Shown: one piece after another, positions 11,001 to 18,788 of the stretch
Layout of the letters: each line of letters opens with the position of its first letter
How positions within the stretch are numbered: position 1 is the first letter of the stretch
Assembly (NCBI RefSeq): GCF_013337045.2
Contig: NZ_CP118259.1
Span: 124,001-188,000, forward strand
Source of the DNA: Agrobacterium vitis
GTDB lineage: Bacteria; Pseudomonadota; Alphaproteobacteria; Rhizobiales; Rhizobiaceae
Length of the DNA: 64,000 nucleotides
Direction: 5' to 3'
Made by a program: the position numbers and the translations under genes
The notes under the pieces: model-generated
Database searches by the model: none
What the model saw: the letters and a program-made list of their open reading frames with translations, nothing else
What the model was told of the DNA's origin: nothing

Positions 11001-11915
11001 GGCCGTATCGAATTTGTTTGCCCATTCCATCGGGGCGACGTGTTGATCGGATTGCAGGTCGCTTTTACCGCATACAAGGCAGGTAAAAATCTGCGTTTTC
11101 ACGTTGCCGAAAGCTTGCTGAGTTGGGTTCAGGATTTCCATCCGCCTTTCCCTGTCGAGAGCTTGCCAGTTCCAGTTCCTTCCGCCCAGGAAACATCTCT
11201 GTATTTGCTCCGATCCTATGAGCATCTTCTCAAGAGAGGTGATAGCAGTCCTATGATTGCTCGTTCGCATCCCTTCCGCGGTCTGGATGCCATGGATAAC
11301 AATTTGGTTAAAGCAATGCTGGGGTCTGTGGGCTTAGCCCCAGATACGCCAATCGAAAGCCTTCTCCCAGTTTCGAGCGTCGAGCAACAACAAGACATTG
11401 ATAAGCTGCTAGCACCTTTTGGCAACAAGGTTATCTTACTCCACCGCTCTGGGGGGTGGGGCCTGAAGACGATACCTGATACCATTCTGCAGGAGTTGGC
11501 CGAAGTTGTTAAAGAGAAAGGATTTAAACTCGTCCAGATCGGTGGACCGGGCGATGCTAAATGCGCGCAGGCCGACGGTATCATTGCTCAAAACCTATCC
11601 GCCGGCCATTGGGCGGCTCTCTTTAAGAAGGCGGCCGCAGTCTTCGGTGTAGACAGTTGGTCCGCGCATATGGCCGCTATTCTCGACGTTTCACAAGTTA
11701 CATTCTATGGGTCAACTCAGCCTAGGCATGTCGCTTCAAAACCGTTCTTCAAAAAAAATAATGCACCTGCGTTGATGGTAAGCCCAACAGTCGCATGCTC
11801 TCCATGCAACTCGCTAACATGTCTCATCGCTCCAGTGCCGTTCTGTGAAGGCTATAATATCTCAAAATCAAAAATCGGAAAATTTCTAGAAATTAGCTCT
11901 GGACCAGATTTTTGA
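8001..11915 (+). CDS. Multi-domain glycosyltransferase sharing its C-terminal 1,199 residues with the upstream gene
   Basis: A 1,304-residue protein. The ATG at 8001 is preferred over an in-frame TTG at 7989. Residues 1-94 are unique: a basic, helix-rich segment with no recognised domain. From about residue 95 the sequence equals the C-terminal part of the previous gene: GT2 domain A (PVYNPEP, DHDDE), GT2 domain B (PTRDR, NNDIEV), a GT-like remnant, and a GT9-like domain ending in a cysteine cluster (CSPCNSLTC). The tail KFLEISSGPDF replaces SFLEEIDVAKIGN. It lacks the methyltransferase, coiled coil and four tandem domains of its neighbour, so it may be a shorter partner enzyme working on the same glycan. 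It lies 87 bp downstream in the same direction and is probably in the same operon. Confidence 0.88.
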   Translation: MPQLPKEISLLTEHQKDLIRHGRRIYKQSGLAAVAGAGLKELARSIDGSAANRATEAPWWKNVLRAYKEYGRKAAATTLIVYLGRALDRGVNLRSIRGGDRGVDYALWSERFDTLTATDRSLIVSSVARLSYRPLISIVMPVYNPEPRFLRRCLDTIVDQLYPYWELCVADDCSPNPAIRSILSEYAARDERIKVIYRSENGHISRASNSAIEHVTGEFVALMDHDDEIPAHALYMVACELNRHPEADIIYTDEDKIDASGRRHDPHFKTDWNQELFYSQNMVAHLGVYRTSLVKAVNGFRVGFEGSQDYDFTLRLLKLTSPERIRHIPFVLYHWRIFEGVRTFSSNNPSRSIDTARRAMEEYFADVEPDSTVLPIEAFPSWWRIKRPLPQELPSVTIVIPTRDRVSLVRNCVSGVLDGTDYSNLDVIIIDNGSTEDDSLAYFELIGRDPRVTVLRDDGPFNYSRLNNTAVAMAKGDYICFLNNDIEVIEAGWLSEMMSQAVRDKVGAVGTRLLYGNGTLQHAGVTLGIYGVAAHGHRHFPGNSIGYFGHPQLVRETSAVTAAALVMRKDLFTAIGGFDSANLAVSYNDVDLCLRVREAGYKVVYTPFAPLRHLESVSRGPDVTPEQKELQRIERGYMQARWGALLNKDPHYSLNLSLDNEDYRLAFPSRAVKPWRQEADVVEQIVRDAQSKLAAASDVDLFDVRELAILAAQTSVIIAAAQPFAVLDALSDDFEQSGLSPAYIAVVDNTGAKERFVKEGSLARFKIRHPNIAVILITDTEQDFNASRTVNLALSAITATPYLLIMTENCSLSSSFLSAVLASYRAASNPQAVIVPRVFVRENEARDGVFTDGYIDMPVSQIAPSLDAMSPVGSDLEGLQLADRLAPNDVVKRPAIETTDLMAGGILFAQRSLLIPQTPEQQNAEGDNSSSALYDALFLTQPARLEDVGRKLKARGADIYATTAALSVFAAPRLLDIVHVWQYWHDYIWLNQKAHGIADTGRIEFVCPFHRGDVLIGLQVAFTAYKAGKNLRFHVAESLLSWVQDFHPPFPVESLPVPVPSAQETSLYLLRSYEHLLKRGDSSPMIARSHPFRGLDAMDNNLVKAMLGSVGLAPDTPIESLLPVSSVEQQQDIDKLLAPFGNKVILLHRSGGWGLKTIPDTILQELAEVVKEKGFKLVQIGGPGDAKCAQADGIIAQNLSAGHWAALFKKAAAVFGVDSWSAHMAAILDVSQVTFYGSTQPRHVASKPFFKKNNAPALMVSPTVACSPCNSLTCLIAPVPFCEGYNISKSKIGKFLEISSGPDF
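8284..11880 (+). repeat. Long direct repeat, copy 2 (3,597 bp)
   Basis: This is the second copy of the repeat at 4276-7872. The 411 bp between the copies hold the 3' end of the first gene, the intergenic gap, and the unique 5' end of the second. Homologous recombination between the copies would delete 4,008 bp and leave the larger gene with only its last few codons changed. Confidence 0.93.
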
Positions 11916-11992
11916 CACAAGGGTATTGCATTATAAAATGCTGAATTGAAGAGGAATATTAGAAAGTGTTAAAGCTTGACTGAACGGACAGA

Positions 11993-12814
11993 GTGATTCT
12001 GATGCTAGCAGACGAACTGAACGAGACGAAGCGTCGCCTAGGCGTTGAAAAAATCAAATCGCGCTGCAAAGTTATAGGGGCCCTTATTCTGCGGGATATG
12101 CGGACGCGTTTCGGTAGATCCCATTTAGGATACCTTATCGCAATCGCGTGGCCACTCGTTCATCTGACTGTAATCGTCTGCATGGTTTCTTTGGCAAACC
12201 GGGTGATGCCTCTTGGAACGGAACCATCAGTTTTCGTTGCGACAGGAGTAATTCCTTACATCTTGTGTCTTTATCCAGCCCGTATGATGTGTTTTGCAAT
12301 TGATAGCAATAAATCTCTTTTTCTATTTCCAGTAATAAGGCCAATTGATATGATTGTCGCTCGGGCAGTTGTTGAGTTTCTGACGGCTTTTACTGTTGTT
12401 TTAATTTTTTGTATAACGTTGTATGCATTTGGAGTTGATATAGTGCCACCTAACGTCGCATTGTGGGCAAGTTCGCTCTTGGCGACTGTATATTTTTCTA
12501 TATGTTTTGGTGTTTTGAATACTGTTTGCTTTACTTTATTTAAGATGTGGAATGCGATTTTTATCGGTTGCATTTTAATAATGTACGCATCTTCTGGAAC
12601 GTTTGCGTTGCCCCAGACGTTTTCGCCTGAGGTGCGTGCAATTATCTGGTTTAATCCTCTTTTGCACTGTGTTGAATGGCTGAGGTCGGCTTACTATGAG
12701 GGGTACGGTGATGATATGCTTTCTAAGGCATATCTTTTATGGTTCTCCACTTTCCTGCTGTTTTTAGGATTGACAGGCGAACGATTTTTGCGCGGGAAAT
12801 TGATGTCGTCATGA
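11993..12814 (+). CDS. kpsM: ABC-2 type capsular polysaccharide export permease (KpsM/RkpT-like)
   Basis: A 273-residue inner-membrane permease with about six hydrophobic segments. It has the typical opening of the family, a cytoplasmic ILRDMRTRFGRSHLGYL stretch just before the first membrane span. Together with the ATPase encoded next, it should flip a lipid-linked polysaccharide across the inner membrane. Translation starts at GTG 11993 or, equally plausibly, at ATG 12002. The stop codon overlaps the ATPase start (ATGA), so the two are translationally coupled. Length and sequence fit the KpsM class of group 2 capsule exporters; rhizobial homologues are called RkpT. Confidence 0.88.
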   Translation: MILMLADELNETKRRLGVEKIKSRCKVIGALILRDMRTRFGRSHLGYLIAIAWPLVHLTVIVCMVSLANRVMPLGTEPSVFVATGVIPYILCLYPARMMCFAIDSNKSLFLFPVIRPIDMIVARAVVEFLTAFTVVLIFCITLYAFGVDIVPPNVALWASSLLATVYFSICFGVLNTVCFTLFKMWNAIFIGCILIMYASSGTFALPQTFSPEVRAIIWFNPLLHCVEWLRSAYYEGYGDDMLSKAYLLWFSTFLLFLGLTGERFLRGKLMSS

Positions 12815-13464
12815 TCAAGTTGTCGAACGTTTTCAAATTTTATCGAATAAAAGGAGGAATGAAGATCATACTTGATCATGTATCTCTCGATTTGAGGCCG
12901 GGGATATCCTACGGCATATTGGGGATAAATGGTGCTGGTAAATCAACCACAATGCGTTTGCTTGCTGGTACCGAGCTTCCAAACTCAGGCACCATTCGGC
13001 GTACATCGCGTATATCTTGGCCACTCGGATTTGGGGCTGGATTGCATCCAGAGATGACCGGAAAAGAAAATATCCGTTTTGTTGCTCAAATATATGGCCA
13101 AGAGCCGAAACGGGCAGTCGAGTTTGTGGAGGACTTTGCGGAGATTGGGGCTTACATTAATGAGCCCTATAAAAACTACTCATCGGGTATGGCTCAGCGT
13201 TTGGCGTTCGGTTTGTCAATGGCGATTGATTTCGAATGCTACCTTATAGATGAGGTCACGGCGGTGGGGGATGCGCGGTTTCAAGCCAGGTGCCACGAGG
13301 AGTTTGCTAAACGGCGCGCAAGGTCTGATATCATCATGATATCACATTCTATGGATACTGTTCGGGATTATTGTAGCAGGGCTATTGTGCTCGCGCATGG
13401 CGTGATGCATGAGTTCACGAATGTCGATGACGCTATTGAGATATATAAAAAGCTCAATCAGTAA
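12811..13464 (+). CDS. kpsT: Polysaccharide export ABC transporter ATP-binding protein (KpsT/RkpS-like)
   Basis: A 217-residue ATPase. It has a Walker A motif GINGAGKST, a signature YSSGMAQRLAFG, a Walker B with CYLIDEVTAVGD, and a switch histidine in MISHSMD. The ATG at 12811 is chosen because MIKLSNVFKFY is the normal family start and because it overlaps the permease stop by four bases; the frame is open further upstream. The protein is short and lacks the C-terminal carbohydrate-binding domain of Wzt, which places it in the KpsT class. It energises export by the preceding permease. Confidence 0.92.
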   Translation: MIKLSNVFKFYRIKGGMKIILDHVSLDLRPGISYGILGINGAGKSTTMRLLAGTELPNSGTIRRTSRISWPLGFGAGLHPEMTGKENIRFVAQIYGQEPKRAVEFVEDFAEIGAYINEPYKNYSSGMAQRLAFGLSMAIDFECYLIDEVTAVGDARFQARCHEEFAKRRARSDIIMISHSMDTVRDYCSRAIVLAHGVMHEFTNVDDAIEIYKKLNQ

Positions 13465-13617
13465 CCTGTGGTATGGCCGTCGTTTTGCCGCATTAAATAT
13501 CACCAATTAGGTCAATCGACGGACCTTAGTGGACAGTAGCGAAGCTGGTTTGGCAAACGTAAAGTTCCGCAGTTATGCAAACCTACTGGAACCTGTCATT
13601 AAACAAAACTGAGAGAT

Positions 13618-14889
13618 ATGAGCGAACTCACCCATCCAAAAGCCAATGACACATCAGAAGTCATCAATGGCGAGGTCTTTGCGGCAGCAATTTCTATTGA
13701 ATTGCGGCGAGTTGCTCGGCGCGCGCGTGTTCCGAAGCCTATAAGCTCAGGCGGTGGTGGATTTCGAGCTCGACGCTCTGAAAAAATATTCAAAGCTTTG
13801 TTGGTAGGATCTTGCGTTTTCATTTTTATAATACCGACGTTCATAACGGCAGTTTATCTTTATTTTTTTGCTGCAGATCAATATGTGGCAGAATCTCGCT
13901 TTGTGGTTAGTTCCTCTCAGCAGTCAAGCCTGGAGGGAATGGCTAGCATCTCAAGCATTCTGAGTGGCACAAAAGGACAAGACGGTTTAATCGTTGCCGA
14001 CTACGTCAGTAGTGGCGCAATGTTGGACGCTCTCAATTCTAAATTCGATGTACGAAAGATGTTCTCCCCTGGAACGCGCGATTTTATTGCAGAGTTACCA
14101 GCTGACAGTTCACGCGAAAAGGTCCTCAAATTCTGGGAAAGTCACGTTTCCGTGTCGGTCAACCGAACGTCTGGTTTGGTGACAATGAAAATTAGAACCT
14201 TTTCACCGAATGATAGCCTTACACTTTCCAATGCGATTCTCGAGCTGTCAGAGGGTATGGTTAATAAATTGACGCATCGCAATGAGGTCGATGCTTTCGG
14301 CCGGGCTGAAGACGAGATGCATTTAAGCAGAGAGAAATTGGAGCGCGCGACTGCCAGTTTGCGCGATGCACGCAATTCTGCTGGTGTGCTCGATGTCACC
14401 ATAACCGCCAAAGCCTATGCGGACGTTGTTTCGCAACTGCGCTTAAATCTCTCAAAGATAGAACAAGATATTGCTGCGATGACGAAAGTTGGGAGCGCAA
14501 CAGCACCTCAGGTAATAGCATTGAGGAATCGCGCGTCGGCACTCAAGGATCAGATCCAGCAATACGAAAACAGCATTGCCGGTGGGGCAATCAACATAAA
14601 AGACCCAAATCAAAATCTTGCTCAACGTGCTTTGGAACTTAACCAAAAGGAACTAGAGCTCAAAATTGCACAAGAGGAATATGCCTCGGCTGTTGCTGAG
14701 TTTGAAAAAGTACGCCTTACATCACAGCAACAGCAGGCCTATCTCGTGCCTTACATTACTCCGAATTTGGTAGAGGAATCAAACTATCCTAAAAGAGGTT
14801 TGGTTCTCTCCATAACCGTTGCAATTTCTCTGTTGATCTGGTCCGCGTTTGCCGGTCTTGCGACACTCGTACGGGACCATATGGCATAG
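13618..14889 (+). CDS. KpsE/RkpR-like polysaccharide co-polymerase/export protein, first copy
   Basis: A 423-residue inner-membrane protein. It has a cytoplasmic N-terminus with a basic, proline/glycine-rich stretch, a first membrane span near residues 60-85 (ALLVGSCVFIFIIPTFI), a periplasmic domain rich in coiled coil (about 230-370), and a C-terminal span near 395-415. This is the PCP/KpsE layout, which links the ABC exporter to the outer-membrane channel. The segment NYPKRGLVLSITVA before the last span is typical. The ATG at 13618 follows a purine-rich GAGAG. The gene follows kpsT after about 150 bp. No KpsD/Wza channel gene is visible in the window. Confidence 0.85.
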   Translation: MSELTHPKANDTSEVINGEVFAAAISIELRRVARRARVPKPISSGGGGFRARRSEKIFKALLVGSCVFIFIIPTFITAVYLYFFAADQYVAESRFVVSSSQQSSLEGMASISSILSGTKGQDGLIVADYVSSGAMLDALNSKFDVRKMFSPGTRDFIAELPADSSREKVLKFWESHVSVSVNRTSGLVTMKIRTFSPNDSLTLSNAILELSEGMVNKLTHRNEVDAFGRAEDEMHLSREKLERATASLRDARNSAGVLDVTITAKAYADVVSQLRLNLSKIEQDIAAMTKVGSATAPQVIALRNRASALKDQIQQYENSIAGGAINIKDPNQNLAQRALELNQKELELKIAQEEYASAVAEFEKVRLTSQQQQAYLVPYITPNLVEESNYPKRGLVLSITVAISLLIWSAFAGLATLVRDHMA

Positions 14890-14899
14890 GCGGATAATC

Positions 14900-15991
14900 A
14901 TGCTTTTCAATATAGACACTGATATGGGAAATACAGTCGGTGGTTGGTTGGTTCTTGATAATCCAAGTGACATCCCCGTCTTTCGTTTCTCCGTGGCCGG
15001 TCGTCAAGATCTAATTTTCAAATCAAATGTTTTTCGGAGAGATCTACAGGATATCGGAATACATACAACGGGTATGGCCGGTTTTCACATTGACGAGCAA
15101 ATTGTTCCAGATTTGTCTAGTCTAAGCGAATTCGTTTTAAGGGAGGCAACAACTGGGCTGCCGCTCTACGCTAGATATAATCCAGATCGGCATCTAGCGC
15201 AGAAACTAATTATAATTGACACCGGGCTTTTGCCGCAAATGAGGTCCATGCATCTTCTTATGGATTTTTTCGCAATTCGCTACCCAATGATTGAACGGTT
15301 TTCTCTTGAAACCGTGTCTTCTGTTCTCGGTCGAAATTTTTTTCAATCTGTTGTTGTGTCTGGAGATGTAAACTGGACAAGATTATCGGATATAATTGAG
15401 AAATCGGGGTTTAAGGCAATAACGTTGCTTCGAGATCCGTTTGAGGAGATGGCGGAGAAATTTATTTTTCTCAAAAGAATGGCTGATCATCCTCCGAGCG
15501 CATCGTCAATGCCGTTGATTGAAAAATATAACGTTCTGCTTCCATTGGTTAAGGATATGGATTTCGGAAATCCGAAGTCGGTTCTATCTTCATTGCGTGG
15601 TTTAACGCGCGAGCAACGGCGATTATTGAGGTCTCCTGTAACCTATGCCTTTGGGGCATCACCAGACGAAGAGCTCCAACGGCGCAATGTAAGCATTGCG
15701 TTGGATAATCTGGCGAAGCTTAATCTAGTAGGTATTCGTCCGCGTTTTGAGCAATATGTTACATCCGCTTCATATTTGCTTGGCGCCCCAATCTTTGAGG
15801 GGGTCGAGTTGAAGTTTTTGCCTTTTACCGGAGATTTGGCTGCCACACTAGCGGGTATCGGCATTGCCTGCGATCTTTTGGATGAGGATATTGCGTTGTA
15901 TTCGTTTGTCCGAGAAGCCGTTGAAGCTGCCATTGAAAATAACTGTAAAGTTCAACCAAGCGAAGATTCAATTCGTGGCGGGATAGCCTGA
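14900..15991 (+). CDS. Capsule-locus protein with a degenerate sulfotransferase-like layout
   Basis: A 363-residue protein with no clear family. The ATG at 14900, 10 bases after the upstream stop, gives the likely start MLFNIDTD; the frame is open further upstream. The order of elements resembles the sulfotransferase encoded at 20775-21815: an N-terminal beta-rich part, a strand LIIIDTGLLPQ where the other has IVLHMPKTGGTS, and ITLLRDPFEEMAEKF where the other has TVLRNPYDFVISLY. The phosphosulfate-binding K-T-G-G-T-S loop is not recognisable, so it may be a non-catalytic or altered-donor relative. It sits between two KpsE-like genes, 3 bases before the second one, which suggests a role in modifying or checking the exported polysaccharide. 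The sulfotransferase link is inference. Confidence 0.6.
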   Translation: MLFNIDTDMGNTVGGWLVLDNPSDIPVFRFSVAGRQDLIFKSNVFRRDLQDIGIHTTGMAGFHIDEQIVPDLSSLSEFVLREATTGLPLYARYNPDRHLAQKLIIIDTGLLPQMRSMHLLMDFFAIRYPMIERFSLETVSSVLGRNFFQSVVVSGDVNWTRLSDIIEKSGFKAITLLRDPFEEMAEKFIFLKRMADHPPSASSMPLIEKYNVLLPLVKDMDFGNPKSVLSSLRGLTREQRRLLRSPVTYAFGASPDEELQRRNVSIALDNLAKLNLVGIRPRFEQYVTSASYLLGAPIFEGVELKFLPFTGDLAATLAGIGIACDLLDEDIALYSFVREAVEAAIENNCKVQPSEDSIRGGIA

Positions 15992-15994
15992 ACA

Positions 15995-17317
15995 ATGAAA
16001 ATCGTAGACAGGTTCCGTAACAGGATCACATATCTAAGTTCTCGTGCACCCGATGTGTCAGACCAAGAGCACGATCAAAAGGAAATTCAGTCGAACGAAA
16101 TTATTGGACGGGTTCTCGCCATATTGCCTGCTCGGTTAATGCGGCGACCTATCAGCGATAGCAATGTTCCTCGTATCGTCTATCCATCTGTACCGTCAAC
16201 GGGGCGTGGAGGATTTTTTTACTATTCATTCCTGTTATTTGTTGTGCTTCCGTCTTTTGCTACTTTGATTTTTTCTGCTTTTTGGGCATCAAATATTTAC
16301 GTGGTTGAGACCAAGATGACGGTCCGCCAAGCGATCGATCCGGAAACTAATGGCACCTCTTTAAGTGGTACTGCATCGTCAATTCTCAGCAGTTTTGGTC
16401 TTTCTCAATCATCTGGAACGGCTCAAGACACGTTGATTGTTTTAGACTATCTCAAGAGCCGCGCGGTAATTTTAGATGTTGGCGGGCGAGATACGATGGA
16501 GAAATTCTACAACCGCCCGACGCTGGATTGGTTGTCAAAATTAGGCTCTTCAATTGATCTTGAAGCACTTTGGTCCTATTGGCGCAGCCACGTACAAGCT
16601 TCTGTTGATACGCAATCTAATATTTTAACACTGAAGGTGGAAGCGTATACTCCACAGGATGCTTATGATTTGTCGTCTTCTATTCTCAAAAGTAGCGAAA
16701 ATTTAATTAATCGGATTTCGTCGAGGAACCGTCAGGACGCTCTCAACCGTGCAAAAGAAGAAGTAGATAGAAGCATCGGCCAGTTGGCAGATGCCCGCTC
16801 TGAAATGCTGGCTTTCCAACAAAAAATCAACTCTCTTGATCCGGTGGAAACGGCAAAGCAGATTATGTCACTGACATCTTCTTTATCTCTAAAAAAAATA
16901 GAGCTTGAAACAGGTATAGCTTCTTCAAGCCTTTCTGGAGCGACTGATCGTCCGGGTGATCGATATGCTAAAACTCAGTTGGAGGTCATCAATTCACAAA
17001 TCGAAAATCTAAAGGGATTGTTAACGGCTCCGGATCAACCCTTATCAGTGTCGCAACAGCTTAAAGAGTTCGAAATCCTTAAGCTACGCCAAACTTTTGC
17101 CGAGCAGATGTACACTTTGGCTCATACTAGCTTCGAAGAAGCACGCCGTAAACTTAGCAAACAACAACTCTATGTAGTGGTCGTGGTGCCGCCATTATTG
17201 CCCGAAGAGGCGCTTTATCCGCAGCCATTTATAAATATGGCCCTCGTCTTTTTCGCTTGTTTTATAACCTGGTCTATCATGTCGTTGGCCATAGCTGCGA
17301 TAAAAGATAGTGAATGA
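15995..17317 (+). CDS. KpsE/RkpR-like polysaccharide co-polymerase/export protein, second copy
   Basis: A 440-residue paralogue of the protein at 13618-14889, with the same layout. A cytoplasmic N-terminus of about 70 residues precedes a first span (FLLFVVLPSFATLIFSA), then a periplasmic domain with coiled coil (about 235-390), and a last span near residues 415-435 (FINMALVFFACFITWSIMS). Shared signatures are SSILSxxGLS after the first span and the L-Y-P-Q/N-Y-P-K motif before the last. Two PCP proteins in one exporter locus is unusual; they could set different chain lengths or form a hetero-oligomer. The 3-base gap to the preceding gene indicates one operon. It is the last gene of the island before the IS nest. 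Confidence 0.85.
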   Translation: MKIVDRFRNRITYLSSRAPDVSDQEHDQKEIQSNEIIGRVLAILPARLMRRPISDSNVPRIVYPSVPSTGRGGFFYYSFLLFVVLPSFATLIFSAFWASNIYVVETKMTVRQAIDPETNGTSLSGTASSILSSFGLSQSSGTAQDTLIVLDYLKSRAVILDVGGRDTMEKFYNRPTLDWLSKLGSSIDLEALWSYWRSHVQASVDTQSNILTLKVEAYTPQDAYDLSSSILKSSENLINRISSRNRQDALNRAKEEVDRSIGQLADARSEMLAFQQKINSLDPVETAKQIMSLTSSLSLKKIELETGIASSSLSGATDRPGDRYAKTQLEVINSQIENLKGLLTAPDQPLSVSQQLKEFEILKLRQTFAEQMYTLAHTSFEEARRKLSKQQLYVVVVVPPLLPEEALYPQPFINMALVFFACFITWSIMSLAIAAIKDSE

Positions 17318-17406
17318 TGTTCTACTGACTTGACCTTGCTTTGACTTTGCCCCGTTGAGATAATCCATTTTGAGGTAAGCTCTGGCCCATTGAGAGGACC
17401 AGAGGA

Positions 17407-17446
17407 ACGAAGCGCAATCGTTTCACGGGCGAACAGATTATCGGCA
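17407..17446 (+). pseudogene. Remnant of an IS3-family orfA start
   Basis: Bases 17407-17446 translate as TKRNRFTGEQIIG, the N-terminus of an IS3-type OrfA with ACG in place of ATG. The reading stops where the next IS begins, so it is a decayed older element cut by the IS at 17447. The 90 bp before it, downstream of the capsule gene, show no gene. Confidence 0.65.
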
Positions 17447-17510
17447 TGACCTGCGCCCCTAAACTTCCTCCAAATTTTGGTAGAGTCCGTCACAAGCATG
17501 AGACGGACGA

Positions 17511-17777
17511 ATGAAGCGTTCACGGTTCACGGAAGAGCAGATCATCGGGATCTTGAAGGAGCAGGAAGCGGGTGCGAAGACGGCCGATGTTTGCCGCAAG
17601 CACGGCATCTCGGATGCAACCTTCTACAAATACAAGGCGAAGTATGGCGGGATGGACGTGTCCGATGCCCGCAAGTTGAAGGCACTTGAAGATGAGAACG
17701 CCAAGCTGAAGAAGCTTTTGGCCGAAGCTATGCTGGACAACGCGATCCTGAAGGATGTCGCGTCAAAAAAATGGTGA
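17511..17777 (+). CDS. IS3-family transposase OrfA
   Basis: An 88-residue OrfA. It has an N-terminal helix-turn-helix ([14 protein letters not shown] to [20 protein letters not shown]) and a leucine-zipper-like tail ([18 protein letters not shown]) for DNA binding and oligomerisation. It ends over a run of seven A (17765-17771), where a -1 slip would join it to orfB. The length is normal and the frame is intact. Confidence 0.9.
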   Translation: MKRSRFTEEQIIGILKEQEAGAKTADVCRKHGISDATFYKYKAKYGGMDVSDARKLKALEDENAKLKKLLAEAMLDNAILKDVASKKW

Positions 17778-18610
17778 CGCCCGATGTGAAGCGGGATGCG
17801 GTGGTGCACGTCTGTGCTCAGCACGGGGTGAGCCAGCGTCGGGCGTGCGAGGTTCTGTCTGTGGATCGGTCGAGCATACGATATCGCAGTGTGCGGCCTG
17901 ACGATGCGGCCATTCGGGAGGCCATGAAGAAGGTGGCGTCGGAGCGGCGTCGCTTCGGCTATCGCCGTATCCACGTGATGCTTGATCGACAGGGGATTGT
18001 CATGAACCTGAAGAAACTTCGGCGTCTCTATCGGGAGGAGAAGCTGACGGTGCGCAAGCGTGGCGGCCGAAAGCGGGCCTTGGGCACGAGACGTCCTCTG
18101 GCTTTGCCGTCGCGTCCGGGCGAGCGCTGGAGCCTGGACTTCGTCAGCGATGCCTTCACCGACGGTCGCCGCTTTCGGATCCTGGCCGTCGTCGACGACT
18201 TCACCCGCGAATGCCTATGCCTGGTCGCCGATACATCCCTGTCAGGCGCAAGGCTTGCTCGCGAACTGGATAGTCTCATCGCTAGACGCGGAAAGCCGAG
18301 GACGATTGTCTCGGACAACGGGACGGAGATGACCAGCATGGCCATCCTCAAATGGTGCCAGGAGACCCAGGTCGAATGGCACTACATCGCACCGGGCAAA
18401 CCGATGCAAAACGGCTTCGTCGAAAGCTTCAACGGCAGCTTTCGCGACGAGTGCCTCAACGAGACCCTGTTCTCGTCGCTCACTCAGGCCAGAGCCGCCA
18501 TCACCGCATGGAACGAGGACTACAACAGAAACAGACCGCACTCGTCGCTGGGCAACATCACGCCCAGCGAGTTCGCAATGAAAATGGCTATGGAAAAACT
18601 GGCCGCATGA
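17771..18610 (+). CDS. IS3-family transposase OrfB (made as OrfAB by -1 frameshift)
   Basis: A 279-residue DDE integrase-type catalytic part. It has an HTH_21 segment ([14 protein letters not shown]) and then the rve fold: SLDFVSDAF (first D), IVSDNGTEM (second D), and [17 protein letters not shown] (E). The overlap with orfA across the A7 run and the -1 relation of the frames fit programmed frameshifting, which is the norm in the family. All catalytic residues are present, so the element could be active. Confidence 0.9.
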   Translation: MVTPDVKRDAVVHVCAQHGVSQRRACEVLSVDRSSIRYRSVRPDDAAIREAMKKVASERRRFGYRRIHVMLDRQGIVMNLKKLRRLYREEKLTVRKRGGRKRALGTRRPLALPSRPGERWSLDFVSDAFTDGRRFRILAVVDDFTRECLCLVADTSLSGARLARELDSLIARRGKPRTIVSDNGTEMTSMAILKWCQETQVEWHYIAPGKPMQNGFVESFNGSFRDECLNETLFSSLTQARAAITAWNEDYNRNRPHSSLGNITPSEFAMKMAMEKLAA

Positions 18611-18669
18611 GGCCAGATTGGAAACCAAAGACTCTCCCGAAAACTGGAGGGAAATTGGGTCTCAGGTCA

Positions 18670-18788
18670 GGAGTCATTGAAAATGACTCCTCGTATTCCT
18701 TTTGAAAATATCTCAAGCCTCTGACGCATTTGAGATATTTTCAATTTGTTCAAGTCGAGGATGCGTGAGCATCTTCGAGACTTGGTAT
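18670..18788. repeat. Dispersed palindromic intergenic repeat, copy A
   Basis: The block holds three stems. GGAGTCATT-GAA-AATGACTCC (18670-18690) is a perfect palindrome; AATATCTCAA and TTGAGATATT belong to a 13-bp stem at 18704-18716/18730-18742; CAAGTCGAGGATG (18751-18763) faces CATCTTCGAGACTTG (18770-18784). The outer parts (TCATTGAAAATG..C...TCGTATTC, CAAGTCGAGGATG, TCGA.ACTTGGTA) recur at 56089-56170. The layout recalls the rhizobial RIME mosaic elements, but identity to a named family is not established. The left end appears cut at the IS3 element boundary. Confidence 0.7.

Larger units (their letters stand above)
17447..18669 (+). mobile_element. Complete IS3-family element, IS407-like group
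   Basis: The element is about 1,223 bp. It begins TGACCTG at 17447 and ends CAGGTCA at 18669, with an imperfect inverted repeat reaching about 35 bp inward (TTCCTCCA...TTTT...AG against TTCCCTCCA...TTTTCGGGAG). It holds orfA and orfB in the usual overlapping arrangement. No matching flanking duplication is seen (GGCA on the left, GGAG on the right), so one flank has probably been rearranged since insertion. Confidence 0.75.

Noticed and set aside
1959..11584. Several minus-strand open frames of 60-175 codons inside the two giant glycosyltransferase genes
   Set aside because: They are antisense to conserved domains, lack ribosome-binding sites, and within the repeat they recur only because the DNA is duplicated.
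4276..11880. The long repeat as an IS or composite transposon
   Set aside because: Both copies are wholly coding glycosyltransferase sequence, with no transposase, inverted repeats or target duplications at the borders.
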